A stretch of 64,000 nt of DNA from contig NZ_BMIK01000014.1 of the NCBI RefSeq assembly GCF_014642075.1, positions 1 through 64,000 on the forward strand. Direction: 5' to 3'. The notes beneath the pieces were generated by a model that was given only the letters and a program-made list of their open reading frames with translations, did not search any database and was not told where the DNA came from. A program made the translations under genes and the position numbers. Positions 36,201 through 43,197 of this stretch are shown in pieces (the first letter of the stretch is position 1; every line of letters begins with the position of its first letter). The stretch is from Parapedobacter defluvii (GTDB lineage Bacteria > Bacteroidota > Bacteroidia > Sphingobacteriales > Sphingobacteriaceae).

Positions 36201-38187
36201 GCGTACTTGCTTTAGCTATGTCCCAACTGCCCAGACTCTGATCAAACGCTTCCGCTTCACGGAACATGGCGCCCAAGTCACATCCACCCAGCAGTGCCAC
36301 CCCCGGTTGCCAGCCAACAAGCGAACCATTGAAGACCTTGGCCTCCTCAAACATGCCGTACATATTGGTTGCCTTGGATACGTCCCAACTGCTCAGGTCC
36401 TGATTGAATACCTCTGTCTCACGGAACATGCCGCCCAAATCACAGCCGTTCGCCAATGCCGCCCCCGGTTCCCAGCCAGCAAGCGAACCGTTGAATGCCC
36501 TGGATCTGGCAAACACCTCATACATACTATTCACCTTGGACACGTCCCAGCTGCTCAGGTCCTGATTGAATACCTCTGTCTCACGGAACATGCCGCCCAA
36601 ATCACAGCCGTTCGTTAATGCCGCCCCCGGTTCCCAGCCAGCAAGCGAACCGTTGAATGCCTTAGCACCGGCAAACATTTCGTACGCACTGCTTACCCCT
36701 GATACATCCCAGCTGCTCAAGTCTTGATTGAAGGACTCCGTATTACGGAACATGGAATTTAAATTACTCACTTGGCTTAAATTGGGCGCTTCGGTGGTAG
36801 TTACCTGAAGATTCCTGGCTCCGTAAAAAGCATAGGCCATACTTTCCCAAACAATATCTCCCCATTGGTCTACGGTCAGGATTTTATCTTTATCGCCTTC
36901 GTTATTGAAGTAGATTCGCGGAAAGTCACCGGTTATCGTTACCCGATAAATACCGGGAGACGGGAAAGTAATCGTTAAGTCTCCGTTAATACCCGTTTCG
37001 GTCCCATTGACATTGATATCATCCACTTTCTCCCAGTAAACATCATAATTGTACCCGCTTCCCGATGTCGGAATATTGATTTCATCATTACCCGAGATGC
37101 CTGCGTTGGTGGTTTGCCAAGTGGTGATGAATGCCCCATCGGTCCCCCCACCGCTACAATCCGCTGCTACTCCGTCGTCGTTAATCGTCCATCCTTTGCT
37201 TATCAGCTGCTGCCGCGCAGTTTCGGCCGGCGTCCCCGGACAATATTCTTGGCCGGTGGCATTCAATACAATGCCGGATTGCACATTTTGTGGTGCCCAG
37301 CCGACGAGCGTAGCACCGTAATTGGCAGAAGAAAGACCAGTCGCGAGCAGCATGTCGTCCATATCCGTCACATTGGAAATGTCCCAACTGCCCAACGATT
37401 GGTCAAAATCAAGGGCAATGAAAAACATACTGTTCATCGTGGTTACACGGGATACATTCCAACCGCTCAAGTCCTGATTAAAGACCGGTGCTTGATAGAA
37501 CATATAAGACATATCCTCCACGTTGCCTACGTTCCAGGCGCCGATGTCTTGATTAAAGACACTTGCACCCCAAAACATCCAAGACATGTCCGTTACATTA
37601 CCGACATTCCATCCGCTGATATTACCGTTGAATGAGGATGCTCCATTGAACATACCGCTCATATCGGTTATGCCCGAAACGTTCCAACCACTCAGGTCGC
37701 CGTTAACGAGTTCGGCACGATCAAACATCCGCGCCAGCGTTGATACATCACTTAAGTCTGGCACATCGGTTGCATTCAGCACCATATACCGAGCTCCCGA
37801 AAAAGCACCGTACATGGATTGCCAAGCGATATCGCCCCACTGTTCGATGCTCATCAGTTTATCGCTCACTTCGTTTCCGAACCTTTGAAGCCGTATGGCC
37901 GGAAAGCTTTCACTAATGGATACGGTATAGGTGCCCGCAGTGGCATACGTATGCGTAGCATCGCCTGTCTGACCAGTAGACGTATTGCTATCCCCCCAAT
38001 CCACGACGTAATTATAGCCGCTTACATCGTCGTTCACCGGAATGGTGATGCTTTCATTGGGAGCGTCTGTTTTCCAGGTAGTGACGAATGGCCGTTGTGC
38101 CAGTGCCGTTAAGCCAATCAGTATAAAAGCGAATGTTCCCCATAACCGTGCAAAGCACATTGGTAGAAACGGTAGAAGTCTTTTCAT
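30229..38187 (-). CDS. Giant adhesin A with DUF285/BspA repeats, beta-helix, MBG repeats and T9SS type B C-terminal domain (2652 aa)
   Basis: Cell-surface protein exported by Sec then T9SS. Signal peptide ends in FILIGLTALAQ. Residues ~30-1050 hold three arrays of DUF285/BspA-like repeats (pattern: MF..A..FNQDLSSWDVS.V..M), each introduced by a PKD-like Ig fold (FITTWQT). A parallel beta-helix with GGG-rich rungs follows (~1060-1510), then about eight MBG (YGX type) and similar Ig-like domains (~1530-2450; VFGSDDPGLTYTYTPELIG). The end (~2560-2652) is the gliding-motility C-terminal domain (VSPNGDGINEFLMVEAI ... FVLRY). ATG at 38187 places the signal peptide at the start; the longer frame begins with TTG. 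It is followed at 76 nt by PorP/SprF copy A. Confidence 0.92.
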   Translation of the reverse strand: MKRLLPFLPMCFARLWGTFAFILIGLTALAQRPFVTTWKTDAPNESITIPVNDDVSGYNYVVDWGDSNTSTGQTGDATHTYATAGTYTVSISESFPAIRLQRFGNEVSDKLMSIEQWGDIAWQSMYGAFSGARYMVLNATDVPDLSDVSTLARMFDRAELVNGDLSGWNVSGITDMSGMFNGASSFNGNISGWNVGNVTDMSWMFWGASVFNQDIGAWNVGNVEDMSYMFYQAPVFNQDLSGWNVSRVTTMNSMFFIALDFDQSLGSWDISNVTDMDDMLLATGLSSANYGATLVGWAPQNVQSGIVLNATGQEYCPGTPAETARQQLISKGWTINDDGVAADCSGGGTDGAFITTWQTTNAGISGNDEINIPTSGSGYNYDVYWEKVDDINVNGTETGINGDLTITFPSPGIYRVTITGDFPRIYFNNEGDKDKILTVDQWGDIVWESMAYAFYGARNLQVTTTEAPNLSQVSNLNSMFRNTESFNQDLSSWDVSGVSSAYEMFAGAKAFNGSLAGWEPGAALTNGCDLGGMFRETEVFNQDLSSWDVSKVNSMYEVFARSRAFNGSLAGWEPGAALANGCDLGGMFRETEVFNQDLSSWDVSKATNMYGMFEEAKVFNGSLVGWQPGVALLGGCDLGAMFREAEAFDQSLGSWDIAKASTLYQMLHYSGLSAANYDATLIGWAAQENIPVDMNLGAESLTYCAGADARQQLIDDFSWTINDAGEADDCDGGGIGPADPNYFITIWKTDNDGTSGDDQITIPTTGEFTYTWVDTNNPASTGSGNGNDGTTITFPRAGTYEVRIAPTGSTPFNDIFFGAFVAGDKLKLLEIKNWGAIHWSEFAFGGCANLTVTATDIPDLTGVTDLSFAFSYSGIDEIPNFNDWDVSNVTNMGNLFEQATNFNQSLDRWDVSNVTDMTFMFDGATSFNQPLDSWDVRKLEHFSYMFRDASSFNQSLGAWKLESLLGAVAAFFRSGMSCENYSYTLYGWATHPNTNEDVIFGLNEIPYSPDVAPYRDFLTDNLNWDFQGNDGVGTCSVTLPSTPVTPGPDNILYVDQNVSGGNGSGDSWENAIPELADALKWAREQHDGGSPSWTEMDPLRIFVAKGTYLPLYHAADGQYTTDGGRDNSFVLVPNVQLYGGFDPLAGIETLEDARILPDMNRPEQGSILSGDFNGDDRTDNYDNHTENAHHVTIASGNVGSAFMDGFTVTGGYARGNTSGPSVMGRTIYRFFGGGTYVISSSPQFTHMAWFNNLGDWGGGLFNTVSLLTEISSPKLSNVTFYRNMAPGGGGGIRNFGGSVDIKQAIFANNGAGLVEDGTSSGPGGGIHSSGNGTSLSVTNATFYGNWIVGVFIPEFDGGAIYVEQTSTLLNNVVIWENEVEGDPTDPSASISVSTLGGDVTVANSLVAHTGGSANWNPAMGILDGGNNIDADPVFVSTTPGEVGYLQLSASSPAINGGSNTAYTDAGGDLATDIDLAGNPRVYNLTGGGVIDMGAYEYPGEPIPEVTQLAALDAVETAYGTAFNAIGGLPAMVTATLSDNTDVTVPLDGNLDNWTLVSPAGGSYNGNVAGTYVFAVPLVLPEAGDEPYFTNPDGLRAEVTIIVTKGIPALAVSWDGEDIDMDEGLSLTYGDIGKLVFGTTDPAGVIIYAFGDEDPPVLDLADLAAVAAQQAGMATLTIAQEETDNYEAASVKVAVRVAPRTITIIPTTNQGKIYGADDPTFYGFALVDGDALAFDDELADIVSAASREAGENVGSYDINLEFAGEQVLNYSITFETDNNVFRITPLQITVTAENQAKTFGTDDPELTYTFTPGLVGHDEFSGDLDREEGEGVGTYAIARGDLSLGDNYEIVFEEGALTITPAGYEGIEFKDASFVYDGTEHALELTGELPEGVVLSYDIVGEPGNGATYAGTYEVTAHINGGANYEDVELTAILTIIPLEISIRAEDQSKVFGSDDPGLTYTYTPELIGSDKFTGRLNRDQGEEVGTYPITQGNLSLNDNYEIVFKAGTLTIMPAGYGNVELNDLTVTYDGMEHVLELTGELPEGVTVIYEIDGEAGNGAIDAGIYKVAAQIDGGDNYGDGLLSATLTITPLEITVRAADQSKVFGADDPELTYTVSPELIGEDVFTGELAREPGEDVGSYAITRGDLSVGDNYRIVFENGTMAIIPAAYNGIDFTSETFTYDGTKHRLTLTGKLPVGGSVRYENNGRMDAGSQQVTAVINGGTNYEDTVLTATLTVLPLPMRVTAEGQSKAVGMDDPVLTYTFTPALIGGDSFTGTLTRESGEEAGTYAIMQGTLSAGSNYGITFIGADLTITQPLPTEITGMVFTGRRFVYDGLEHTLSVTGELPEGASVRYENNGRINAGSQQVTATIEGEGYETLVLTATLTIAPAERTIIFPELAEKVYGDDDFDGRAMASSEERIIYTTGDATVAAIVEGRIRIVGAGETILTATVPENGNYTSKPTASRRLTVRKATQTIRLDAPEEVDRDGGSIYLTASSTSGLPVNLAIDDEQVATLEGETLNIQRLGTVTITATQPGDANHEAADPVIRTIRVVDPSADLPIRVHPVVSPNGDGINEFLMVEAIGDYPENRMTIFNRNGTLLWEAGGYDNNRVAFRGISTGQLLLQAGTYFYIVEVKVDGIWKNKKGWFVLRY
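36367..36690 (-). repeat. Two near-identical 162-bp (54-residue) units in adhesin A
   Basis: The segment coding for MFRETEVFNQDLSSWDVSK and its following W-x-P stretch is repeated with a 162-bp offset (landmarks CTGATT at 36400 and 36562). Copies are almost identical in DNA, so this is a recent duplication within the DUF285 array. Confidence 0.8.
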
Positions 38188-38220
38188 AGCCCTACAAAGT
38201 GAACACTTTTTCAATGGCGA

Positions 38221-38248
38221 CGGTATCCCTCTTTAGGGGGAGATACCG
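38221..38248. promoter_or_regulatory. Inverted repeat upstream of adhesin A, operator-like
   Basis: CGGTATC (38221-38227) and GATACCG (38242-38248) are perfect 7-bp arms around 14 bp with weaker inner CC/GG symmetry. A partial -7 match TCACTTTG lies at 38205-38198, which would place the repeat's centre about 40 bp upstream of the start of transcription. Candidate binding site for the adjacent LuxR-type response regulator; unproven. Confidence 0.4.
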
Positions 38249-38312
38249 GAAAGTATTCCACGAACGGCATCATAATTGCCCAACCTATTCTATAGTAACG
38301 AGGCTACTGGTT

Positions 38313-38513
38313 ATGAAAAAGTTGTTTTTCGCCGCATTGTTGTACGCGGCGCCTTGCTTCTGGATGGTTCCCTGCACGAAAGATGAGAAAATGGAAGTAT
38401 TTCCGACGGACGAGGACGTGGCCTATACCCGCTTTACCTACAGCGGTGGGCATGGCATTCCGGGCGAGCATCTCGAAGAAGCCATTGCATACATCAAAGA
38501 TTTCCTGCAATAG
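38313..38513 (+). CDS. Small putative lipoprotein (66 aa)
   Basis: ATG at 38313 gives MKKLFFAALLYAAPCFWMVPC followed by charged TKDEK, which resembles a signal peptide with a lipid-type Cys. The rest is short and acidic (FPTDEDVAYTRFTYSGGHG ... LEEAIAYIKDFLQ). It lies alone on the plus strand between adhesin A and the response regulator gene, whose stop is 8 nt away in convergent orientation. No family recognised. A signal-like start and good codon use argue for a gene; small size keeps confidence moderate. The in-frame start at 38199 would bury the signal sequence. Confidence 0.5.
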   Translation: MKKLFFAALLYAAPCFWMVPCTKDEKMEVFPTDEDVAYTRFTYSGGHGIPGEHLEEAIAYIKDFLQ

Positions 38514-38520
38514 GAAGTGG

Positions 38521-39141
38521 CTATTTATATTTCCGGCTGATCAACGCATGGCGGCTGTTCACTTCCAGCTTTTCATAGATATGCTTGATGTGGTATTTGA
38601 CGGTTTCAAGGGAAATACCCAGGCGAATGGCCACTTCTTTGTTGGTAAGCCCCTCCTCAATAGCGGCGACGATCTGTGCTTCCCGGGGTGTCAGTTTTTC
38701 CCCGAGATCCTCCGCATTTTTGGGATTGAAATACTCCACAACCATCCGGGCAATGCCCGGTGACATGGGCGCACCACCGTCATATAAAGACAGTACCGCC
38801 TCTTTGATCTTGGGCAAAGGTGTCTGCTTTAATAGGTATCCCGAAGCACCGTTACAGAGTGCCTGGAATACCCGGTTGGCGTCATCATACACCGTTAGCA
38901 TGATCACCTGGCATTTCGGGGCGTGCTTTTTGATCCGCGAGACTCCCCGGATACCGGATTCCCCGGGTAAACCGATGTCGGAAAGTACAATGTCCAGGTA
39001 TAGATCATCTTGCCATTGCTCAAAAAAAGACTCCACGGAATGGGCGGCAAGCAGGCAGGAAAAGCCACCCTGCTCATTGAAAAAAGCGGATAGCATGTTT
39101 CTGATCTGGTCGTCGTCTTCGATGATTCCTAAGCGTATCAT
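38521..39141 (-). CDS. NarL/FixJ-family response regulator (206 aa)
   Basis: Receiver domain (1-125): acidic pocket Asp9-Asp10, phospho-acceptor Asp55 in VLSDIGLPG, Thr83 and Lys105 in GYLLK. It is followed by a LuxR-type HTH (149-206, LTPREAQIVAAIEEGLTNKE and GISLETVKYHIKHIYEKL). ATG at 39141 is the usual MIRLGIIEDD start; a TTG five codons upstream is unlikely. It begins 30 nt after the sensor kinase stop, so the two form a two-component system placed between adhesin units B and A. Confidence 0.93.
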   Translation of the reverse strand: MIRLGIIEDDDQIRNMLSAFFNEQGGFSCLLAAHSVESFFEQWQDDLYLDIVLSDIGLPGESGIRGVSRIKKHAPKCQVIMLTVYDDANRVFQALCNGASGYLLKQTPLPKIKEAVLSLYDGGAPMSPGIARMVVEYFNPKNAEDLGEKLTPREAQIVAAIEEGLTNKEVAIRLGISLETVKYHIKHIYEKLEVNSRHALISRKYK

Positions 39142-39171
39142 TGCGTAAAAATACAACTTCGGGGCAACGGA

Positions 39172-42150
39172 CTATATCCCTCTTTTGGGTGGCAGGTCCA
39201 ATGTGAGCCGAAATTCTCCTTCGCCATCCGCTACGGAGAGTACACCACCGATTTTTGTAGCCCGTTGCCGCATGTTCTGCAGGCCCCGCCCCCCTTGCTG
39301 GGCTGCCACCGCATTATTTTTTGCTGTATAGCGGTTGGTGATTACCAGCCGGATGGCCTTATCGACGGCGAAAGCAATGGTTATTTCCGAACCATCGCTG
39401 TATTTAATGGCATTTGTCAAAGCTTCCTTAAAGATCAAGAATAAATTCTGCCTGACGGTTTGAGAAACCTTGCCTGATTCCACATCCCCCTGTTCCTCAA
39501 ACCGATAACTGAAATCCAGTTCTTCCCGGAGCCGATAGACATAATCTTTCATGCGGATGACCAGCTCCTTCATCGCGTCAAACCGCGAATCGATCGACCA
39601 CACCATGTCGCTCATCGTCAGCAGCGCCTGTTTGCTGGTATCGGCAATCAGCTCAAGTTGCTTGCCTTGCTTTTCGTCTGCTCGCTGCTCGGCCGACAGG
39701 GTATTGGCCTGGAAAAAAATACGGGTCAGCGAACTGCCAACTTCGTCATGAAGGTCGGCAGCAATCCGGTTCCTGATGGCTTGCTCACGCCTTACTTTCT
39801 GAATACGGCCTCGGTACCAAATCACCACGAGCAACAATACCAACACCATGGCCAGTCCCCGGAACCACCATGTCTGGTAGTAATGTGGGCGCTTGATTAC
39901 GTTAATTGCCTTTTGTTTGCTGTCGATTCCCGTACTCCGGGTTTCCAATTGGATGTGATAATCACCCGGGGAAGGCTCGATAAGTGAAATGAACTGCCCC
40001 AGCTCCAGCGGTTCCCAATTGCCCGCGTTGAGCATGTACCGGATCTCGCTATCGGCACGGTAATTTCCGGGTGTACCGACGTAAAGGCCCGTCAAGCTTT
40101 GCTCCGGTTGCAATACCAATGTCTGATCACCATGGTAGGGCCAGGTATAGTCCGCCGATTGGGCTCCCGATTTTCCGCCGGAGGTATGTATTTCCGTCAC
40201 ATAGCTTTCCAAACGGTTGCTATTTGTAAACCAAGGCTGACTCATATCCAGCACGGTATATCCCATCAATCCTCCGACATATACCCGTTTCCTCGGTTCG
40301 TCCCAAAAGGATGCACCGGAATTGAATTCCGATTGGCTTAATCCCTCAGCCGTACCGATCCGCCGCACCCGTTGCCCGCTGATCAGGTTCAGCCCATCGG
40401 CGGTACCGACCACGAAGGCACCATCAGCATACTCCAAACTGTACACCAGGTTGTTGCTAAGGCCTTCTCCCGTCGTGAAAGTTTGCAGAACATGTCCCTT
40501 TGCGTCAATCGCTACGAGCCCTTTTCCCTGTGTAGCCACCCAAAGGGTATCACCTACCGCCAGCGATTTATAAACTCCCAAATTTCCCGACAGGGGATAA
40601 CGCTTAATGACCTGCCTCTGCAGTACCTCAAAAAGTCCAACATTTGTGCTCAGCAACATGCTCCCCTGCGGCGTCAGCTGAATATACCGGATTTGGAGAT
40701 CCAATCCATGGGGTTCACCGGAAACGTCAGCAAACCGCCTCAGGCTGTACGTTTTCTTATCCAGCAGCCAAAGGCCACCCGAGCTGCCGATCAGGTAATC
40801 CGAATCGGTCTCAGCCAGGCTCATTACATTGACAGGAAGATTAAAAGCATGCTTTGCTGCGGTCTCCGGGGTAAGCGTATAGTGGATATCAGTAACCCGG
40901 TGGCGCTTCCGATCAAAGATTTTCAGGAACCCGCCTTCCGTGCCAACAAACAATTCATGGTCATTGATGGGATACAACACATAGGCATGGCGCAGTTGCT
41001 CGAACGGCCAAACCGTTCCGTCGGATTCGACAAAGCCGGCACCCTGATAGGTGCTGTAAAAAAAAGCACCATCTGGATAGACATAGATGCCGCGTGTGCT
41101 TTTGTTGGTGCTTGCATTCGGCGGGATAAACTGCGACAACCCTTTCGTTTTCGGATAGATCACAAAAATCCCCTCTTCTGTACCCAACACCGCCTCATCT
41201 CCTATGATGCAGACGTGTTTAGGGCCAAACCGGTTTTTCAAAGGCATCGCAATCTGCTGTGTGATTCCGAAGTCGGCATCCAGCAGGCAGGCCGACTTCG
41301 TATCGGCGTAAACATGCATCTGCTTCCCTTCGCCCAGCACGTAATATTCATTTTCCGCCAAGGTAAAACCTTCAGGAACAAACGCTTCCCATTCGCCTTG
41401 GCTTCGCAATTGGTACAACTGGTCCGGGGAGGCGTTCACGATCAGCCCGTCATCACCGGCAATGAGGTTCGGGATATGTTGATGGATGCCGGGCAACTGA
41501 TGGTATTCGGTCCGGCACCCGCGATACGGATCAATGGACAGCACTGTTCCGACCGTTGTGCCCACCCAGTATTTCCCGTTCCATAGCGTCACACAGAGTG
41601 GCGATACTTTATTATTGGCTGCCACACTTTCGTGATAAAGCCCATCGATGGGTACGAACCGATTATCATGGATCAGCAACAGGTGCCCGTTCTCATAAGC
41701 CACCATCACGGTTGAGTCGGCCAGTTGCTTAATCCAGCTTACCATCCGGTTGTGTACCGGCGGGAGCAGGCTGGAATCCACCGCATGTACCATCCACGTT
41801 TTGAGGTCAAGATAACTCAGGTTGGCATTACCGGCCATCCATAATCGATGCTGTCGATCAATGAGGATACGTTGGGGCATATCGTCGGTGAGTTGCTGAC
41901 CAGCGATGGTTTTCAGGATATCCAAAGAGCGATAACCGTCATACCGATAGATTTCACCGTTGGTTAAAAACCAGATGAACCCGAGGCTATCGGTAGTTAC
42001 ATCCTTGATCAATACCTCATCGCGGTCCGGAAACAGTTTTAGCTTCGCTATCGTGTAATCCTGCGAAAATGCTGCCTGCCCGGCACACAGCGACCCAATG
42101 AGACCAAGGTGAAAAAACCATTTCTTCGACAAATAAGAAAGTAGATGCAC
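39172..42150 (-). CDS. Propeller-type sensor histidine kinase (992 aa)
   Basis: Signal peptide (HLGLIGSLCAGQAAFSQ), long periplasmic beta-propeller region (~35-690, repeats such as DSLGFIWFLTNGEIYRYDG and DRQHRLWMAGNANLSYLD), Y_Y_Y-type domain (~690-750), one membrane helix (~757-778, WWFRGLAMVLVLLLVVIW), HisKA_3 domain with phospho-acceptor His801 in ADLHDEVGSSLTR, and HATPase with N box NAIKYSD (~913) and GGRGLQNM (~953). This is the kinase half of a NarL-type pair with the downstream regulator. The start is GTG at 42150. TATCTTTG at 42162-42155 lies only four bases upstream, so the mRNA may be leaderless; an alternative is the TTG at residue 7. What it senses is unknown. Confidence 0.93.
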   Translation of the reverse strand: MHLLSYLSKKWFFHLGLIGSLCAGQAAFSQDYTIAKLKLFPDRDEVLIKDVTTDSLGFIWFLTNGEIYRYDGYRSLDILKTIAGQQLTDDMPQRILIDRQHRLWMAGNANLSYLDLKTWMVHAVDSSLLPPVHNRMVSWIKQLADSTVMVAYENGHLLLIHDNRFVPIDGLYHESVAANNKVSPLCVTLWNGKYWVGTTVGTVLSIDPYRGCRTEYHQLPGIHQHIPNLIAGDDGLIVNASPDQLYQLRSQGEWEAFVPEGFTLAENEYYVLGEGKQMHVYADTKSACLLDADFGITQQIAMPLKNRFGPKHVCIIGDEAVLGTEEGIFVIYPKTKGLSQFIPPNASTNKSTRGIYVYPDGAFFYSTYQGAGFVESDGTVWPFEQLRHAYVLYPINDHELFVGTEGGFLKIFDRKRHRVTDIHYTLTPETAAKHAFNLPVNVMSLAETDSDYLIGSSGGLWLLDKKTYSLRRFADVSGEPHGLDLQIRYIQLTPQGSMLLSTNVGLFEVLQRQVIKRYPLSGNLGVYKSLAVGDTLWVATQGKGLVAIDAKGHVLQTFTTGEGLSNNLVYSLEYADGAFVVGTADGLNLISGQRVRRIGTAEGLSQSEFNSGASFWDEPRKRVYVGGLMGYTVLDMSQPWFTNSNRLESYVTEIHTSGGKSGAQSADYTWPYHGDQTLVLQPEQSLTGLYVGTPGNYRADSEIRYMLNAGNWEPLELGQFISLIEPSPGDYHIQLETRSTGIDSKQKAINVIKRPHYYQTWWFRGLAMVLVLLLVVIWYRGRIQKVRREQAIRNRIAADLHDEVGSSLTRIFFQANTLSAEQRADEKQGKQLELIADTSKQALLTMSDMVWSIDSRFDAMKELVIRMKDYVYRLREELDFSYRFEEQGDVESGKVSQTVRQNLFLIFKEALTNAIKYSDGSEITIAFAVDKAIRLVITNRYTAKNNAVAAQQGGRGLQNMRQRATKIGGVLSVADGEGEFRLTLDLPPKRGI

Positions 42151-42154
42151 TCCT

Positions 42155-42162
42155 CAAAGATA
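42155..42162 (-). promoter_or_regulatory. Candidate -7 box (TATCTTTG) of the sensor kinase gene
   Basis: Minus-strand TATCTTTG ends 5 nt before the GTG start at 42150. Transcription from this box would begin at or next to the start codon. No clear -33 element is visible, and read-through from PorP/SprF copy B is an alternative. Confidence 0.4.
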
Positions 42163-42238
42163 GTACAATTCGGAGAAATATCTAATGTCTTATAGCTCAA
42201 TACCTCAGGAGGTACATGATTGCAAACAGCCAGCGTGG

Positions 42239-43132
42239 TTACAGCAGTCCCATCTTGCCACCGAATCGATAGCTCAACCCGATCTCATGGGTGTTGTTGC
42301 TGATGCTTCGGTTCAGTGCTTCATTGTGTGTACCGAACTGATAGCCGTAACCCAGCCCGAAGCCACCGAAGTAAAATTGTGCCATGCCTGCCAGCTCGCC
42401 GTAGCTTCGCATGTTGATCCCGATACCGAATACCCGCTTGACGAAAAACATCGCCGAGGCCTCCGCCTGCGGACGCAGACTCTCTGCGTAGGTCACCAGC
42501 ACCGATGGTCGGAACTGGAAATCCGTGCCTAAGTTGAACAGTGCTCCTGCCGTCAGATGGTATAGGTTGCGGAAGTTGTAGCGGCTGTCGGAGTCCACCC
42601 CCAGGCTACCCAGCATCAGCCGTGGCAGCGACAAGCCTACGTAATACCGCTCCGGGCGGTAGAGCATCACCCCGAAACCTACCAGTGCATCCGTCTCTTT
42701 CACATCTTCCCGGAATGCCGGATCCTGCGGATCCAACTGCGAAAACCGTCCATCCATGTAGCTGAAGCCTGCGTTGAGCGATAGCCCCAGGTACTCTGTC
42801 TCCGATATCCGCACACTCTTGGCAAAGAAGGCGCTTGCTTCCGTCAGTTTTTCCACCGCCATGCTTTCATGCCGCAGGTTTATCCCCGCTGTAGCACCCA
42901 TACGCTCCAAACCGAAGTGGCCGCTCGCCCAGTATACCGAAGGTGCTCCGTCAAGGCCAACCCATTGCCTGCGTCCAATGACCGACACCTCACCGTCCAT
43001 ATGCATAAGGCTTGCTGCCGGATTTAATACCGATCGTAACTGCCCATGCTGGGTGTGTGTGAGGGGCTGCTGAGCCTGAAGCCCCGTACCCGTCATTACT
43101 GCAGCTATTGCTATTAAAAAATCCCGTCTCAT
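42239..43132 (-). CDS. PorP/SprF-family T9SS membrane protein, copy B (297 aa)
   Basis: Same family and length as copies A and C. Signal peptide (FLIAIAAVMTGTGLQAQ), QQPLTHTQHGQ, IGRRQWVGLDGAPSV, LSLNAGFSYMDGRFSQLDPQ and C-terminal LNRSISNNTHEIGLSYRFGG. Gene lies 65 nt downstream of adhesin B and 88 nt upstream of the sensor kinase, all on the minus strand. Confidence 0.92.
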   Translation of the reverse strand: MRRDFLIAIAAVMTGTGLQAQQPLTHTQHGQLRSVLNPAASLMHMDGEVSVIGRRQWVGLDGAPSVYWASGHFGLERMGATAGINLRHESMAVEKLTEASAFFAKSVRISETEYLGLSLNAGFSYMDGRFSQLDPQDPAFREDVKETDALVGFGVMLYRPERYYVGLSLPRLMLGSLGVDSDSRYNFRNLYHLTAGALFNLGTDFQFRPSVLVTYAESLRPQAEASAMFFVKRVFGIGINMRSYGELAGMAQFYFGGFGLGYGYQFGTHNEALNRSISNNTHEIGLSYRFGGKMGLL

Positions 43133-43197
43133 ACGTCCGTTATTTACTGGTTGCTATTTGCTCTTTAATCTCCAATGTCTCAAATCTTACATCTCAC
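43133..43197. other. Spacer of short degenerate repeats between adhesin B and PorP/SprF B
   Basis: 65 bp of short T-rich near-repeats (TATTTACTGG, TATTTGCTC, TCTCAAATCT, ACATCTCACC). No hairpin with a U tract, so the two genes are probably co-transcribed. Confidence 0.45.

Noticed and set aside
38304-38510. 68-residue minus-strand reading frame
   Set aside because: Overlaps the plus-strand signal-bearing frame and itself lacks any signal, domain or neighbour support.
40372-41586. 404-residue plus-strand reading frame
   Set aside because: It lies wholly antisense to the well-supported sensor kinase and shows no domain or signal sequence.
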